Shown here one piece after another: positions 43,301-51,526 of a stretch of 64,000 nt of DNA. The stretch covers positions 26,196,951 to 26,260,950 of the forward strand of contig CM020620.1 of assembly GCA_009829735.1 (NCBI GenBank). Direction: 5' to 3'. Position numbers and translations under genes: made by a program. Within the stretch, counting starts at the first letter, position 1. The number at the start of each line of letters is the position of its first letter. The DNA comes from Pyropia yezoensis (Eukaryota > Rhodophyta > Bangiophyceae > Bangiales > Bangiaceae). The notes under the pieces were generated by a model, which saw only the letters and a program-made list of their open reading frames with translations, did no database searches and was not told the DNA's origin.

Positions 43301-45913
43301 TTGACCTCAACGTCGTCATGGAAATCGGCCTCTTCCAGCCTCCTGGATGATGGGGAGGACGCGGAGGGCGCGACCGGATCGGCGGCCGAGTGGCGGCGCC
43401 GCGTGCTGCGGCTGGTGACCACCAAGGCCAGTTTGACGGTCTCCACAGTCGCCGATGAGATGCTCTGGAAGGACGGTGGTGATCGCGGTCCCCGCGGCCG
43501 CCCTGTCTCGGTCCAGGCACCCACGGCGCATCTGTACGCTCTCTATGGCCGCTCGCTCGCGTTGGCGGCTACCCACACCGAGGCCGAACAAGCAGGGACG
43601 GTGGACGTGCTCATCCTCGTACAAGAGCACCCCCTCCAGATACGCGCGGACGAGTCAACCGACGATGACGGCGATGACAATGACCGTCGCGTACGGCAAC
43701 CAACGTACGCGGCGAATGCCTCCCCGGGAGATCTTTGCAATATCTGGGTCCCGGTCCCAGGCGCCAGTGCCGACGGGAACAAGGGCGGGAAGGAGACCCG
43801 CGGTATCTACAGCACCTCCATTGATGCGGTGTGTGTGAGCCGCGAGGCAGTGACGAAGGGCACCGCCCTGCAGGGCCGTGGCTCTGGCAGCACAAAGGCG
43901 ACGCCGCTCTGGTTTTCTGTACGGCGAACGGACGCCCACCTACTACCCTGTGCCACCAAAATGGCAGGGCTTGTGGTGGTGACCCTGTCGATGAGCATCG
44001 TCTCTGACTGGCGCGAGTACAGTGGCCTCGGTGAATGGATGCGATTGCCACGCACCATACGGGAAAGCCTTGAGCCACCGGTACCGACGGGAGCGTCGTC
44101 TGTTGTTGTCCCAGGCACGTCGTCGCCGGTCATACTAGAGCCGTGGCCGAACGCCCAACCTCCGCCGCCACCTACGCCGCGACCTCCGCCGCCCCCCCCC
44201 CCTCTGGACGTATCGGTCGAGCTGGACGACTCCCAGCTGGGAGTCGTTCGAACTGTCGCAGATGCATTTGGCGGGCCCCGTGTCTCCTGTGTACTCGTGA
44301 CGGGTCCACCAGGCACGGGCAAGACGCGGACCATTCTGGGGGTTGCCTTGGGGCTGATTCGGCGCGGCTGTGGGTGTGGAGACGGGGGGCCGATCATGAA
44401 AAGGCTGCTGCTGGTGTCGAGGACCAATGCTGCATGTGACCAGATTGTGTCGGCGCTGCTGTCCCTACACGCGCTACTGGAGCGTCATGACTGGGGTCGG
44501 CGTTACCTGAAAAGCCTGTCACAGGCGTTTAGTTCTGTGGCGGGGGCCCGGATGCCAGTACTGTTGCGAGTCGGGCTGGCACCACCAGAGGGCGATCCGA
44601 TCGCCGCCACGCACATTGACGCTGTTGTCAAGGACCTACTACCTCGCGTCTACCCCGACGTGGTCAGGCGACAGGAGGCGGCAGCGGCAGCCCATAAGGC
44701 CTTGCTCCAGAGATTGGGAGCTTCCGGCTCGAATGACCCAACCAGCGTCCGTGACGCACAAGCGGCAGGGGATGAACTCGTGGAGGCGAATGCGGCCGTC
44801 AAGAAGTTGGTGCGGCGACTGCATTCGCAAGTCGCTCAGGGTGCTCCTATTGTGGTGACTACTACCGCCACCTCGACGGGGAACGCCATTGGTGACCTTG
44901 GCTACCATGTCATCATCGTGGACGAGGCGGCATCGACAAGCATCCCTGCGGCCGTGTCTGCTGTCGTCCGGGCTGCCGAAGAGGGTGGCGATGAGGCCGC
45001 GAGGATGACGCGCTGTGTGGTGTTTATGGGCGACCCCGCACTGTTGCCGCCGAGCAGTGGGATGCGGTACACCGGCGACCTCATCGCAATGGGCGACAGC
45101 GTGTTTGAGCGGCTCCAGCGGGACCACCCGCAGCTCACCCTCACTTACCAGCATCGACTGCGACCGATTTTTTGGACGATAGTGAGGGGCCTATTTTCCT
45201 CCTCAATCCCTGTTGGCGCTGGTATGATGGGGAACAAGGCGTCATGGGACAATGCTGTACCCCTACGGCCCGACTGGCTGGTACGCGCGTCTCGGAGGCC
45301 GCTTGAGATTACCAGCACCTCCCAGCTACCACCCCAAGATCGGCAAGAGGACTTCAATCCAGATACCAAGGGTGTTTCGAACCTGGTGGAGGTGCGCGTA
45401 GTGGAAGACGAGCTACGGAACATTCTGCGTGGCTGGGCGTCCCGTCCTATGGGTGACCTACGCGTACTCGTGCTGAGCCCGTACACGGCACAGCGGCGGT
45501 TGCTCGACGCGGCTGTGCGGCGAGTGCGTGCGACCATCCGTCGCCCACAGCAGACGCACTACAAGTACACTGTGGACGTGTCAACCGTGGACGGCTCCCA
45601 GGGAGCTTTCGTGGATTGTGTGTTCTTGTCACTTGCCCGCTCAATCCCCAGAGACGACCAACAGACACGGAATCGCATGATGCGCTTTACCGGAGATAGG
45701 CGCCGCATGAACGTTATGCTGTCGCGCGCAGAGGCACATCTCCACGTTGTTGGGGACATGGACTATGTGGCACAGTCAAACACTCCGTGGGATGCGTGGT
45801 GGGCGGGAGTCTTGAGCGGTCTGTGGGGCGGAGCGAATCTCGTGCGTGTGAACTATGTACCCACTGGGCGGGGGGGGCACCAGCAGGGGCGCCCGGCGCC
45901 AGGGTGCTTGTGA
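40397..45913 (+). CDS. Superfamily 1 helicase, Upf1/Sen1-like, with long N-terminal region
   Basis: 1838 residues. The ATG at 40397 is the first in frame (the codon before it is TTG). The N-terminal third has an acidic start, three copies of a 20-residue repeat (APVAVPVAEAAASTGEASLP type, from 40581) and a large region without known domain. The C-terminal helicase core spans about residues 1270-1800: Walker A GPPGTGKT (about 1302), Walker B VIIVDEAAST (about 1510), motif III GDPALLPPSS (about 1544), YQHRLRP (about 1584), motif V VDGSQGAFVD (about 1730) and motif VI RRRMNVMLSRA (about 1768). All ATPase motifs are intact. Family members unwind RNA or RNA:DNA hybrids in decay, termination or genome maintenance. 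Which role applies here is unknown. Its 5' third recurs inverted at 21247-22939. Confidence 0.88.
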   Translation: MEFEDDNEDAGSRDGVRRTTSTPTTVGAGGITGADAPPVPATLRAPSASHGNVPGRMLATAPVAVHVAEAATATGEASLRAPVAVPVAEAAASTGEASLPAPVAVPVAEAAAATGEASLPAANSTRDADAQLLDSLVADTWKTFFWGGASPPRASLLGAVERATAVAVRLFAPHKDLPVDPVVASATALKLRALVWPVADRPDVMSIFSRALCTALRSAGGGPVLTLPANVVAPLLSAMVLPVTHPDAWAMGAQLSVLAVCATTTTTTTSTSGLPTGARGRRVDQRDVPLLPRASGAGDQARRPLPTAPGFLGESVVEAVCLLLLSGLRKGTLVEDYVGAGDILRFQSMAWCSGCWSSAAATNALAALVTEDSSRVVHLALAGDSVSESHHPSSRVKLCTGVWREMSQAMSTSMHGATEQDAHGPAARALAMVVRPSMCEMLSLPGILAFVPAATPTQIPGFGSWSAAVVAYVSQLLRGVTAVLCNPSLEENDKVVTHLSAAVYTLAGTGLGLLLSSDKSLRKAARHVMCQLTSWYDPDNSSIDVVPEDSKRADDERRSWSPDVLLRLCKSVARMTAADEATVQGDQQELDHPTTGPLFIFALALDAALRLVHVAAARDLPSEESTPLQSLAVCTAFVRACDAFVAALPMGDATTLASTGGRGARTRLVGILARLLDEGRGRIPARTPASVIGNLRRLLLRCVCFLASEAWERPEHRAFKRAVADAWFDSLPWVWCLAFGGPGTVAREAATAAEFYWTAVGRRGQRGVPATLSVSRTTMASTTSRLLQAHDRGQLLVGGATLLNVLTDVQRTLFHGKVGRDLRELRSTLHGIIGNLEGGQGARHRGGSGTDAVRHVHAHTREPGRVRTSGSGTMEDLIEILDDDEEAGLVALPPESASAQAFNVRGVDLTHSSTAHPVRGGTVPVAGVQPGAADGGRSSTPRELTDVSDLPELSGRLAQCKAMGVCALLTSTSSWKSASSSLLDDGEDAEGATGSAAEWRRRVLRLVTTKASLTVSTVADEMLWKDGGDRGPRGRPVSVQAPTAHLYALYGRSLALAATHTEAEQAGTVDVLILVQEHPLQIRADESTDDDGDDNDRRVRQPTYAANASPGDLCNIWVPVPGASADGNKGGKETRGIYSTSIDAVCVSREAVTKGTALQGRGSGSTKATPLWFSVRRTDAHLLPCATKMAGLVVVTLSMSIVSDWREYSGLGEWMRLPRTIRESLEPPVPTGASSVVVPGTSSPVILEPWPNAQPPPPPTPRPPPPPPPLDVSVELDDSQLGVVRTVADAFGGPRVSCVLVTGPPGTGKTRTILGVALGLIRRGCGCGDGGPIMKRLLLVSRTNAACDQIVSALLSLHALLERHDWGRRYLKSLSQAFSSVAGARMPVLLRVGLAPPEGDPIAATHIDAVVKDLLPRVYPDVVRRQEAAAAAHKALLQRLGASGSNDPTSVRDAQAAGDELVEANAAVKKLVRRLHSQVAQGAPIVVTTTATSTGNAIGDLGYHVIIVDEAASTSIPAAVSAVVRAAEEGGDEAARMTRCVVFMGDPALLPPSSGMRYTGDLIAMGDSVFERLQRDHPQLTLTYQHRLRPIFWTIVRGLFSSSIPVGAGMMGNKASWDNAVPLRPDWLVRASRRPLEITSTSQLPPQDRQEDFNPDTKGVSNLVEVRVVEDELRNILRGWASRPMGDLRVLVLSPYTAQRRLLDAAVRRVRATIRRPQQTHYKYTVDVSTVDGSQGAFVDCVFLSLARSIPRDDQQTRNRMMRFTGDRRRMNVMLSRAEAHLHVVGDMDYVAQSNTPWDAWWAGVLSGLWGGANLVRVNYVPTGRGGHQQGRPAPGCL

Positions 45914-45929
45914 CATGGAGGCCACTGTG

Positions 45930-46860
45930 GTCACTGCATTGGGGGAAGGGGAGGCCGGGGGGGGTCCACGAGCTTGTTTTTTCTGCTGGTCCACGAGCTC
46001 GTTTTTTCTGCTTTGTTTCTTGCCTTCTTCGTCGGGTGCCTCCGATCGATTCGCCGAGGTGGACCGCCTGCACGCCGAGGTCACTGTGCACGAGCTTCAC
46101 AACGCGTTGATCTCTACACACGCACGGCATTGCACCAGCTCTTCCTCATCTTGGTCACTCGCTACACCGCATTGACGCAGCAGCAGACCTACCCGACGCT
46201 GGCAGCCAACACGCAGGACCTCTTACTGGCGCACGACGACCGCGACTCCATCTACCGCACCGCAACCTCTTTATTTGAGTCGTCGGTGCTCGCCTACCAT
46301 ACTTTTGCCATCTCAAGGGAGGAGGGGCTGCTAGTCCAAGCTCGCCTATGCCCGCGCCGCTCGCGGCGCGTTCCGTCGAACCCTGCCGCCCCTCTTTCAT
46401 CCAGCGCTCTTCGGCGCCAAAACGGGCAGCCTCGTGCTAACTCCGGTGCTCAAGAGGCTCGCGGTGGCCGAGACGACAACGGACCGGCGGCGGGTGGTGC
46501 CCCCGATGGAGAAGGTGGTCAAGGCGGCGGAGGGGCTCAAGGCCGCGCCGGCTGCGGCGGCGGCGGTGGCGGCCGCGGCGGTGGCGGCCGAGCGGTGGCG
46601 GCCGCGGCGGTGGCGGCCGCGGCGGTGGCGGCCGCGGCGGTGGCGGCCGCGGCGGTGGCGGCCGCGGCGGTGGCGGCCGCGGCGGTGGCGGCCGCGGCGG
46701 TGGCGGCCGCAGCGGTGGCGGGCGCGGCGGCGGTGGCGGTGGCGGTGGCGGTGGCGGTGGCGGTGGCGGTGGCGGTGGCGGTTGCGGTGGAGGTTGCGGT
46801 GGAGGTGACCGCGGCGCCAAAACTTCCCCTGATAAGCACGATAGCAAGCACTGTTACCTT
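45930..46860 (+). other. Unassigned coding-like segment with Gly/Arg tail
   Basis: Plus-strand stretches such as FAEVDRLHAEVTVHELHNAL, DLYTRTALHQLFLILVTRYT and DDRDSIYRTATSLFESSVLA look like protein but lie in more than one frame and lack a common start. They run into the 15-bp repeat array, which in the Trp/Arg frame reads RRWRP and in another frame Ala/Val-only. It could be a retroelement gag remnant or an exon-containing host gene. No family was identified. Confidence 0.3.
46555..46800. repeat. 15-bp and 6-bp minisatellite
   Basis: About ten near-perfect copies of GGCGGTGGCGGCCGC (46570-46725) followed by GGTGGC hexamers (46729-46790). G-rich on the plus strand, so quadruplex formation is plausible. 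Copy number probably varies between strains. Confidence 0.9.
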
Positions 46861-46997
46861 TTCCGGATAGCCGTCCTACCTTCAATCTTAGACCCCGTGG
46901 CCAAGACCCCGTGCCCAAGAGTGGATGTGATAGGAATGGAAAAAGACTGCAACGTCACTCAAATACCCCGACCCCCGGCCCCCCAGCTACGCGACCC

Positions 46998-48977
46998 CTA
47001 AGGACTCCCCGGACTAGATAGTTCACGCACAGGCCCGTGGTCGTTGCCGTGTCGGGGAGAATCGCCGTTGACGTGGCGGGGAGCACCGCCGGTGCCGTAG
47101 CGGGGAGCACCACCGTAGCCGTAGCGGGGAGCAACGCCGTGGCCGTGGCGGGGAGCACCGCCGTTGCCGTGGCGGGGAGCATCGCCGTTGCCGTAGCGGG
47201 GAGCACCACCGTAGCCGTAGCGGGGAGCACCGCCGTTGCCGTGGCGGGGAGAATCGTCGTGGCCGTGGTGGGGAGAATCGCCGTGGCCGTGGCGGGGAGC
47301 ACCGCCGTTGCCGTAGCGGGGAGAATCGCCGTGGCCGTGGCGGGGAGAATCGCCGTGGCCGTGGCGGGGAGCACCGCCGTTGCCGTAGCGGGGAGCCGCG
47401 CCGTAGTCGTGGCGGGGAGCACCACCGTCGTCGTGGCAGGGAGCTGCGCCGTAGTCGTGGCGGGGAGCACCACCGTCGTCGTGGCGGGGAGCCGCGCCGT
47501 AGTCGTGGCGGGGAGCACCACCGTCGTCGTGGCGGGGAGCACCACCGTCGTCGAAGCGGGGGCCGGCGCCGTGGCCGTGGCGGGGAGAAGTGCCGTCGTC
47601 GTAGCGGGGAGCCGCGCCGTAGTCGTGGCCGGGAGCACTACCGTCGTCGTGGCGGGGAGCACCACCGTCGTCGAAGCGGGGGCCGGCGCCGTGGTCGTGG
47701 CGGGGAGAAGTGCCGTCGTCGTAGCGGGGAGAAGTGCCGTCGTCGTGGCGAGGAGAATCGCCGTGGCCGTGGCGGGAAGCATTGCCGCGCACAGCGCTCA
47801 CCCGACGGTGAACTGGGCGGACGATACGTCCCTCCGATGGGCCAGCCATATGCCCAACACCCGACACCCTGTCCCGCGATAGCAGCCTGCCCGGTGTTGA
47901 CAACGCAGACGACTCCTTAAACTCCCTGCACGCGACCTCGTGCAACACGCAGTCCAGGCGCTTCCAAAACCGCATACCACAACAGCCACACGCGTTCTTG
48001 ACGGGGGGGTGTCCGCGCTTCCACGAATCGACCCTTTTCGCGAGGGTCTTGCTGGGGCTTGAGTCAGCTGTCTGCCCCTTCTTGTACTCATATGGTGGGG
48101 GGCTTCCCACCCACCCGGGGGTCTCGAGACACCGCGCACACGCCGTGGATGGCGGGCCACCAGGAGCAGGCACGCCGCCTACTTTCACCGTTGTAGCGGT
48201 CGGGCGGGGAACAGGGGGCTCCTGGCCACGCGCACTCCCACCCTCTTGGCGGTGCTGTTCGGCCGACCCACCACGAGACGGCACTGCTGGCCTTGACGCC
48301 ACGCCAAACGACGCCAGCGGGGGAAGTGGCACCCGCGGCGGCACCTGTTGCGGAGGTGGCGTCGGCGGCATGCCCTGTCCTGCACCATCTAGGCGAGTCC
48401 CCGACGCCAGGACACCCATCCCGGCAGCTATGATGTCCGCCAGCGCACGTTGCGGTGGCGGCGGAGGCAAACGCGCTTCCACGTCCTCTTGGCGACACCC
48501 CGAGGACAACATGCTGGTCCCGACCGCAGCCTCACCAATCCCGGCTGTAAGGCCGTCGACGCCGCGCACTTGAGCCGCCAGGACGTCCTTCCGATTCACT
48601 TCTACATCGTCGCCTTCGCCAACACCAGGCGTATCCGCCCCACCATCGGCAGCGCTTTCCCCAGTAGGGAACACCTGACGGTCGGGGGTGTGAGGCGTTG
48701 ACGACGCCGATGAACATGATCCACCGTCACCACCACCACCTCCGATGCCATCCTCTACGGGAAAGCGGGTGGATGATGTACCAGCCCCCATGTGCGTTTG
48801 GTCGGCGACAGCAGGTGCGGCCAAGCTGGCCGCAGCGGCGCTACGACGCGCGCGTCGTCGGCGCTCCCCCAGAGAAAGACGGGCAGGTGGGTTCGCACCC
48901 TCACCCGTATCACCGCCACCACCGCGCTGCCCATCATACCCACCACCGCGCTGCCCATCATACCCACCATCGGCCAT
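46998..48977 (-). CDS. C2HC zinc-finger protein with 31 octapeptide repeats
   Basis: 659 residues from the ATG at 48977, which is preceded by an acceptor-like CTACCGCAG. Residues 1-270 are disordered, with two YDGQRGGG motifs at the start, RRRRARR near 40 and Pro-rich patches. CxxC at 280-283 and a classical-looking C330-x2-C333-x12-H346-x3-C350 finger follow. Residues 400-648 are about 31 tandem octapeptides of the type (A/S)PR(H/Y)(D/G)(H/Y/D/N)G(G/D/T/A), rich in His, Asp and Tyr, encoded by a 24-bp minisatellite (47036-47780). Such arrays can bind metal ions or phase-separate, but the function is unknown. A shared leader module lies upstream in the same orientation. Confidence 0.7.
   Translation of the reverse strand: MADGGYDGQRGGGYDGQRGGGGDTGEGANPPARLSLGERRRRARRSAAAASLAAPAVADQTHMGAGTSSTRFPVEDGIGGGGGDGGSCSSASSTPHTPDRQVFPTGESAADGGADTPGVGEGDDVEVNRKDVLAAQVRGVDGLTAGIGEAAVGTSMLSSGCRQEDVEARLPPPPPQRALADIIAAGMGVLASGTRLDGAGQGMPPTPPPQQVPPRVPLPPLASFGVASRPAVPSRGGSAEQHRQEGGSARGQEPPVPRPTATTVKVGGVPAPGGPPSTACARCLETPGWVGSPPPYEYKKGQTADSSPSKTLAKRVDSWKRGHPPVKNACGCCGMRFWKRLDCVLHEVACREFKESSALSTPGRLLSRDRVSGVGHMAGPSEGRIVRPVHRRVSAVRGNASRHGHGDSPRHDDGTSPRYDDGTSPRHDHGAGPRFDDGGAPRHDDGSAPGHDYGAAPRYDDGTSPRHGHGAGPRFDDGGAPRHDDGGAPRHDYGAAPRHDDGGAPRHDYGAAPCHDDGGAPRHDYGAAPRYGNGGAPRHGHGDSPRHGHGDSPRYGNGGAPRHGHGDSPHHGHDDSPRHGNGGAPRYGYGGAPRYGNGDAPRHGNGGAPRHGHGVAPRYGYGGAPRYGTGGAPRHVNGDSPRHGNDHGPVRELSSPGSP
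47036..47780 (-). repeat. Coding 24-bp minisatellite, about 31 units
   Basis: In-frame repeats encoding the octapeptide array of the zinc-finger protein. Units fall into several sequence classes that alternate in blocks (for example HDYGAAPRHDDGGAPR repeated), showing local unit-by-unit duplication. The frame is kept throughout. Confidence 0.9.
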
Positions 48978-49044
48978 GGTGAGACGCCTGCGGTAGGAGA
49001 GAACAGCAGGCGCCGTGCGACTTGGCCGGGATTGGGGGGGGGGG

Positions 49045-49225
49045 GGGGGGGGGGACGGCGTGGAGGGAGGAGAGGCGCAGGAGCCGGGTGGGAGAGGGGG
49101 GCAAGGAGTGGGCAAGAGCGGTGGGCGGGCGGGAAGAGGCAGGCGAGGGGCAACCGGTCCCCACACAGGGCGTCGCCAGTTGAAGGCCACCTCTAGCCTG
49201 CCTCTCCCCTTGTCTTGGCCAGGAT
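49045..49225 (-). repeat. Shared leader module, single core copy
   Basis: The core is at 49187-49206 on the minus strand, preceded by TCCTGGCCAAGACAAGGGGA like the 32.7-kb copy. It is followed by the CCTCTCCTCCCTCCACGCCG pyrimidine stretch and a C run (the G run at 49026-49053 on the plus strand). It lies directly upstream of the zinc-finger/octapeptide gene. Confidence 0.65.
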
Positions 49226-49449
49226 GGAAGAGGGGGAGGGGGGGGGGGGGGGGAGAGGGGGGGAGCGGGAAGTGTGCAAGAGCGGGAGGCGGGGGGGGGC
49301 GGGGCGGGGGGGGGAGTGTGCAAGAGCGGGGGGTGGGGGGGGGCAGGGCGGGGGGGGAATGCAGAAGAGCGCGCGCAATGGGAGAAGAGGGGCGGGGGGG
49401 GGGCGGGGGGAGCGGGGGGAGCAGAGCGGGCAAGCGCGCGCACTATGAG
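49226..49449. other. G-rich tract
   Basis: Nearly pure G runs interrupted by GGGAGCGGG and GTGTGCAAGAGCGGG copies, a short diverged tandem repeat of about 40 bp. No gene. It ends where the retroelement leader begins. Confidence 0.6.
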
Positions 49450-50036
49450 TGTGGCAGTATTGACCCCCAGGTAGGGGGCAACACGTGCCATGCAAGGGGC
49501 GGCAGGCCACTAGCCTGATCCGTTCCTCCCCCTGCATTTGGGTCCATATTCCCTAAGTTCGGGATAGTTAGCTTAGTAGTAAATCCAACTTGGATTTGAG
49601 GGTTTTCTGCATTTATCGTCTTGAATTTTCGTGTGGCCCGGTGGGCAGGTGCTGGGGTGGGAGATTCTGAGTGGCGAGATTCTGAGTGGACCCTGGGGGG
49701 ATAAGGGGAGGGACAGCGGGGCTTGGCCCTGCGTCCCCGTCCCGACCAAGAAACTGTTGGACCACACACCATCTTCTTGTTTGTCCGTGGGGGGATTGCC
49801 CCACAACAGGGATAGAGTGTGTGCGACTTGCACTTCTTCCGGTTCCCCCAACACGGGAGGCAGCCCTCGCACACCGCCCCAACTTGGGTACTGTGTGTGC
49901 GAGTGGTTTTTGCCACATTTGGTGGAGCAGCAGGGGACAGAGGTAAACTTTACCTCCGGGTGCACCCGGGTGTAGGGGGCCCTCTGTCTCAGAGGAACGG
50001 TGGACTTGGACCGTGTCATACGGATCGTTAGCCAAC
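49450..50036 (+). repeat. 5' LTR plus leader of element A
   Basis: Near copy of 58192-58780. The LTR/leader boundary could not be fixed because both copies extend the same similarity into gag. A second LTR of the same type is not visible downstream in the window. Confidence 0.6.
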
Positions 50037-51026
50037 ATGGCTAGCTCGGACCCCCCGTCGTCCGGGGAGTACACGGGTGACGCACGTACTTCAGTGCCTT
50101 TGAATACTGGTGAGACACAGGTGGGTTTACCTGGGGTCGCAGAGGGATTAGAGGTCCCTCAAGCCAGCAGGACTGGAAGTGCGGGCGGGCAACAGGCCAC
50201 CCCGACTCAGTCGGGAGTTCACTCGGGTGACACTTCTGACGTGGGTGGGCCGAAGTCTGGCCACCGCGTGGTATACTCAACGGGAACGTCCCAAGGGGTG
50301 AGGACTGTCCCCGCGAGTTCCACTCGGGTTGGAGCCAACTTTGGCATGGAGCCATCGCCAACTAGGCTTTCGGAGGACGGCGGACCTCCGTTGGTCGGCG
50401 ATGGGCTCGCGCCCATGCCCCCGGTTGAGACCCCTGAGGAACGTGGTTACCCCTCAGGTGGACTCCCGGAGGTGGACCGAGACTCAACTGGAGTCGTCAA
50501 TCCACTCCTCGCGGAAACTGTCCGTCGGGAGGCGACCACTGTGTTGCGGCAGACTTTGCCGGACCTGGTGGTCACGATGACGAATACTATTCTGAATCAG
50601 ATTGTGGCGAGTTTGCCAGATGGCCTTAATGTCCAGACCGGATTGGGGCCTTCGAGCCCGCAGGCGCAGGGGGTGCCCCCCCTGACACCTATCTCGGGTC
50701 GCCCTGAACAGGGGGCGACCCCTGTGACTCCCAACGAGGGAGCCACACCATACTCGGTGGGGCGTACGCCCTTCACGGGGGAGTTCCCCCCGACAACACC
50801 GGCGGCTACACCAAGCGCGCCGCGCCGGACTACAGGCACTGTGGGTGAACTTACCCCAGTGCCACAGCGGCTGTTCCCTCAACGTGAGGTGCCGCCCAAG
50901 ATCCAGGTAGCCAACCCGGTCTACCAGAGGATCTTTGACTGTGAGACCTACGCCCTCCACAACAAGTCGGTGGCGTACGGTCCCATTCAGGCCCGAGCCA
51001 TGGGCCGTGCAAAGAAGAATGCACTT
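50037..51026 (+). CDS. Gag of element A (to the gap)
   Basis: Begins MASSDPPSSGEYTGD after the leader and is strongly similar to the gag of element B. It is Pro/Gly/Thr-rich with a segment before the gap reading PPKIQVANPVYQRIFDCETY. The rest, including any zinc knuckle, is in the gap. Part of a fossil retroelement. Confidence 0.7.
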
Positions 51027-51526
51027 NNNNNNNNNNNNNNNNNNNNNNNNNNNNNNNNNNNNNNNNNNNNNNNNNNNNNNNNNNNNNNNNNNNNNNNNNN
51101 NNNNNNNNNNNNNNNNNNNNNNNNNNNNNNNNNNNNNNNNNNNNNNNNNNNNNNNNNNNNNNNNNNNNNNNNNNNNNNNNNNNNNNNNNNNNNNNNNNNN
51201 NNNNNNNNNNNNNNNNNNNNNNNNNNNNNNNNNNNNNNNNNNNNNNNNNNNNNNNNNNNNNNNNNNNNNNNNNNNNNNNNNNNNNNNNNNNNNNNNNNNN
51301 NNNNNNNNNNNNNNNNNNNNNNNNNNNNNNNNNNNNNNNNNNNNNNNNNNNNNNNNNNNNNNNNNNNNNNNNNNNNNNNNNNNNNNNNNNNNNNNNNNNN
51401 NNNNNNNNNNNNNNNNNNNNNNNNNNNNNNNNNNNNNNNNNNNNNNNNNNNNNNNNNNNNNNNNNNNNNNNNNNNNNNNNNNNNNNNNNNNNNNNNNNNN
51501 NNNNNNNNNNNNNNNNNNNNNNNNNN
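51027..51526. other. Assembly gap of exactly 500 N
   Basis: Second fixed-length gap. It separates gag of one retroelement type from pol of what seems another type. Confidence 0.99.

Noticed and set aside
49573-50361. Minus-strand frames in the retroelement leader, repeated at 58311-59105
   Set aside because: Present in both copies because the leader is conserved; no protein family and no independent start signal.
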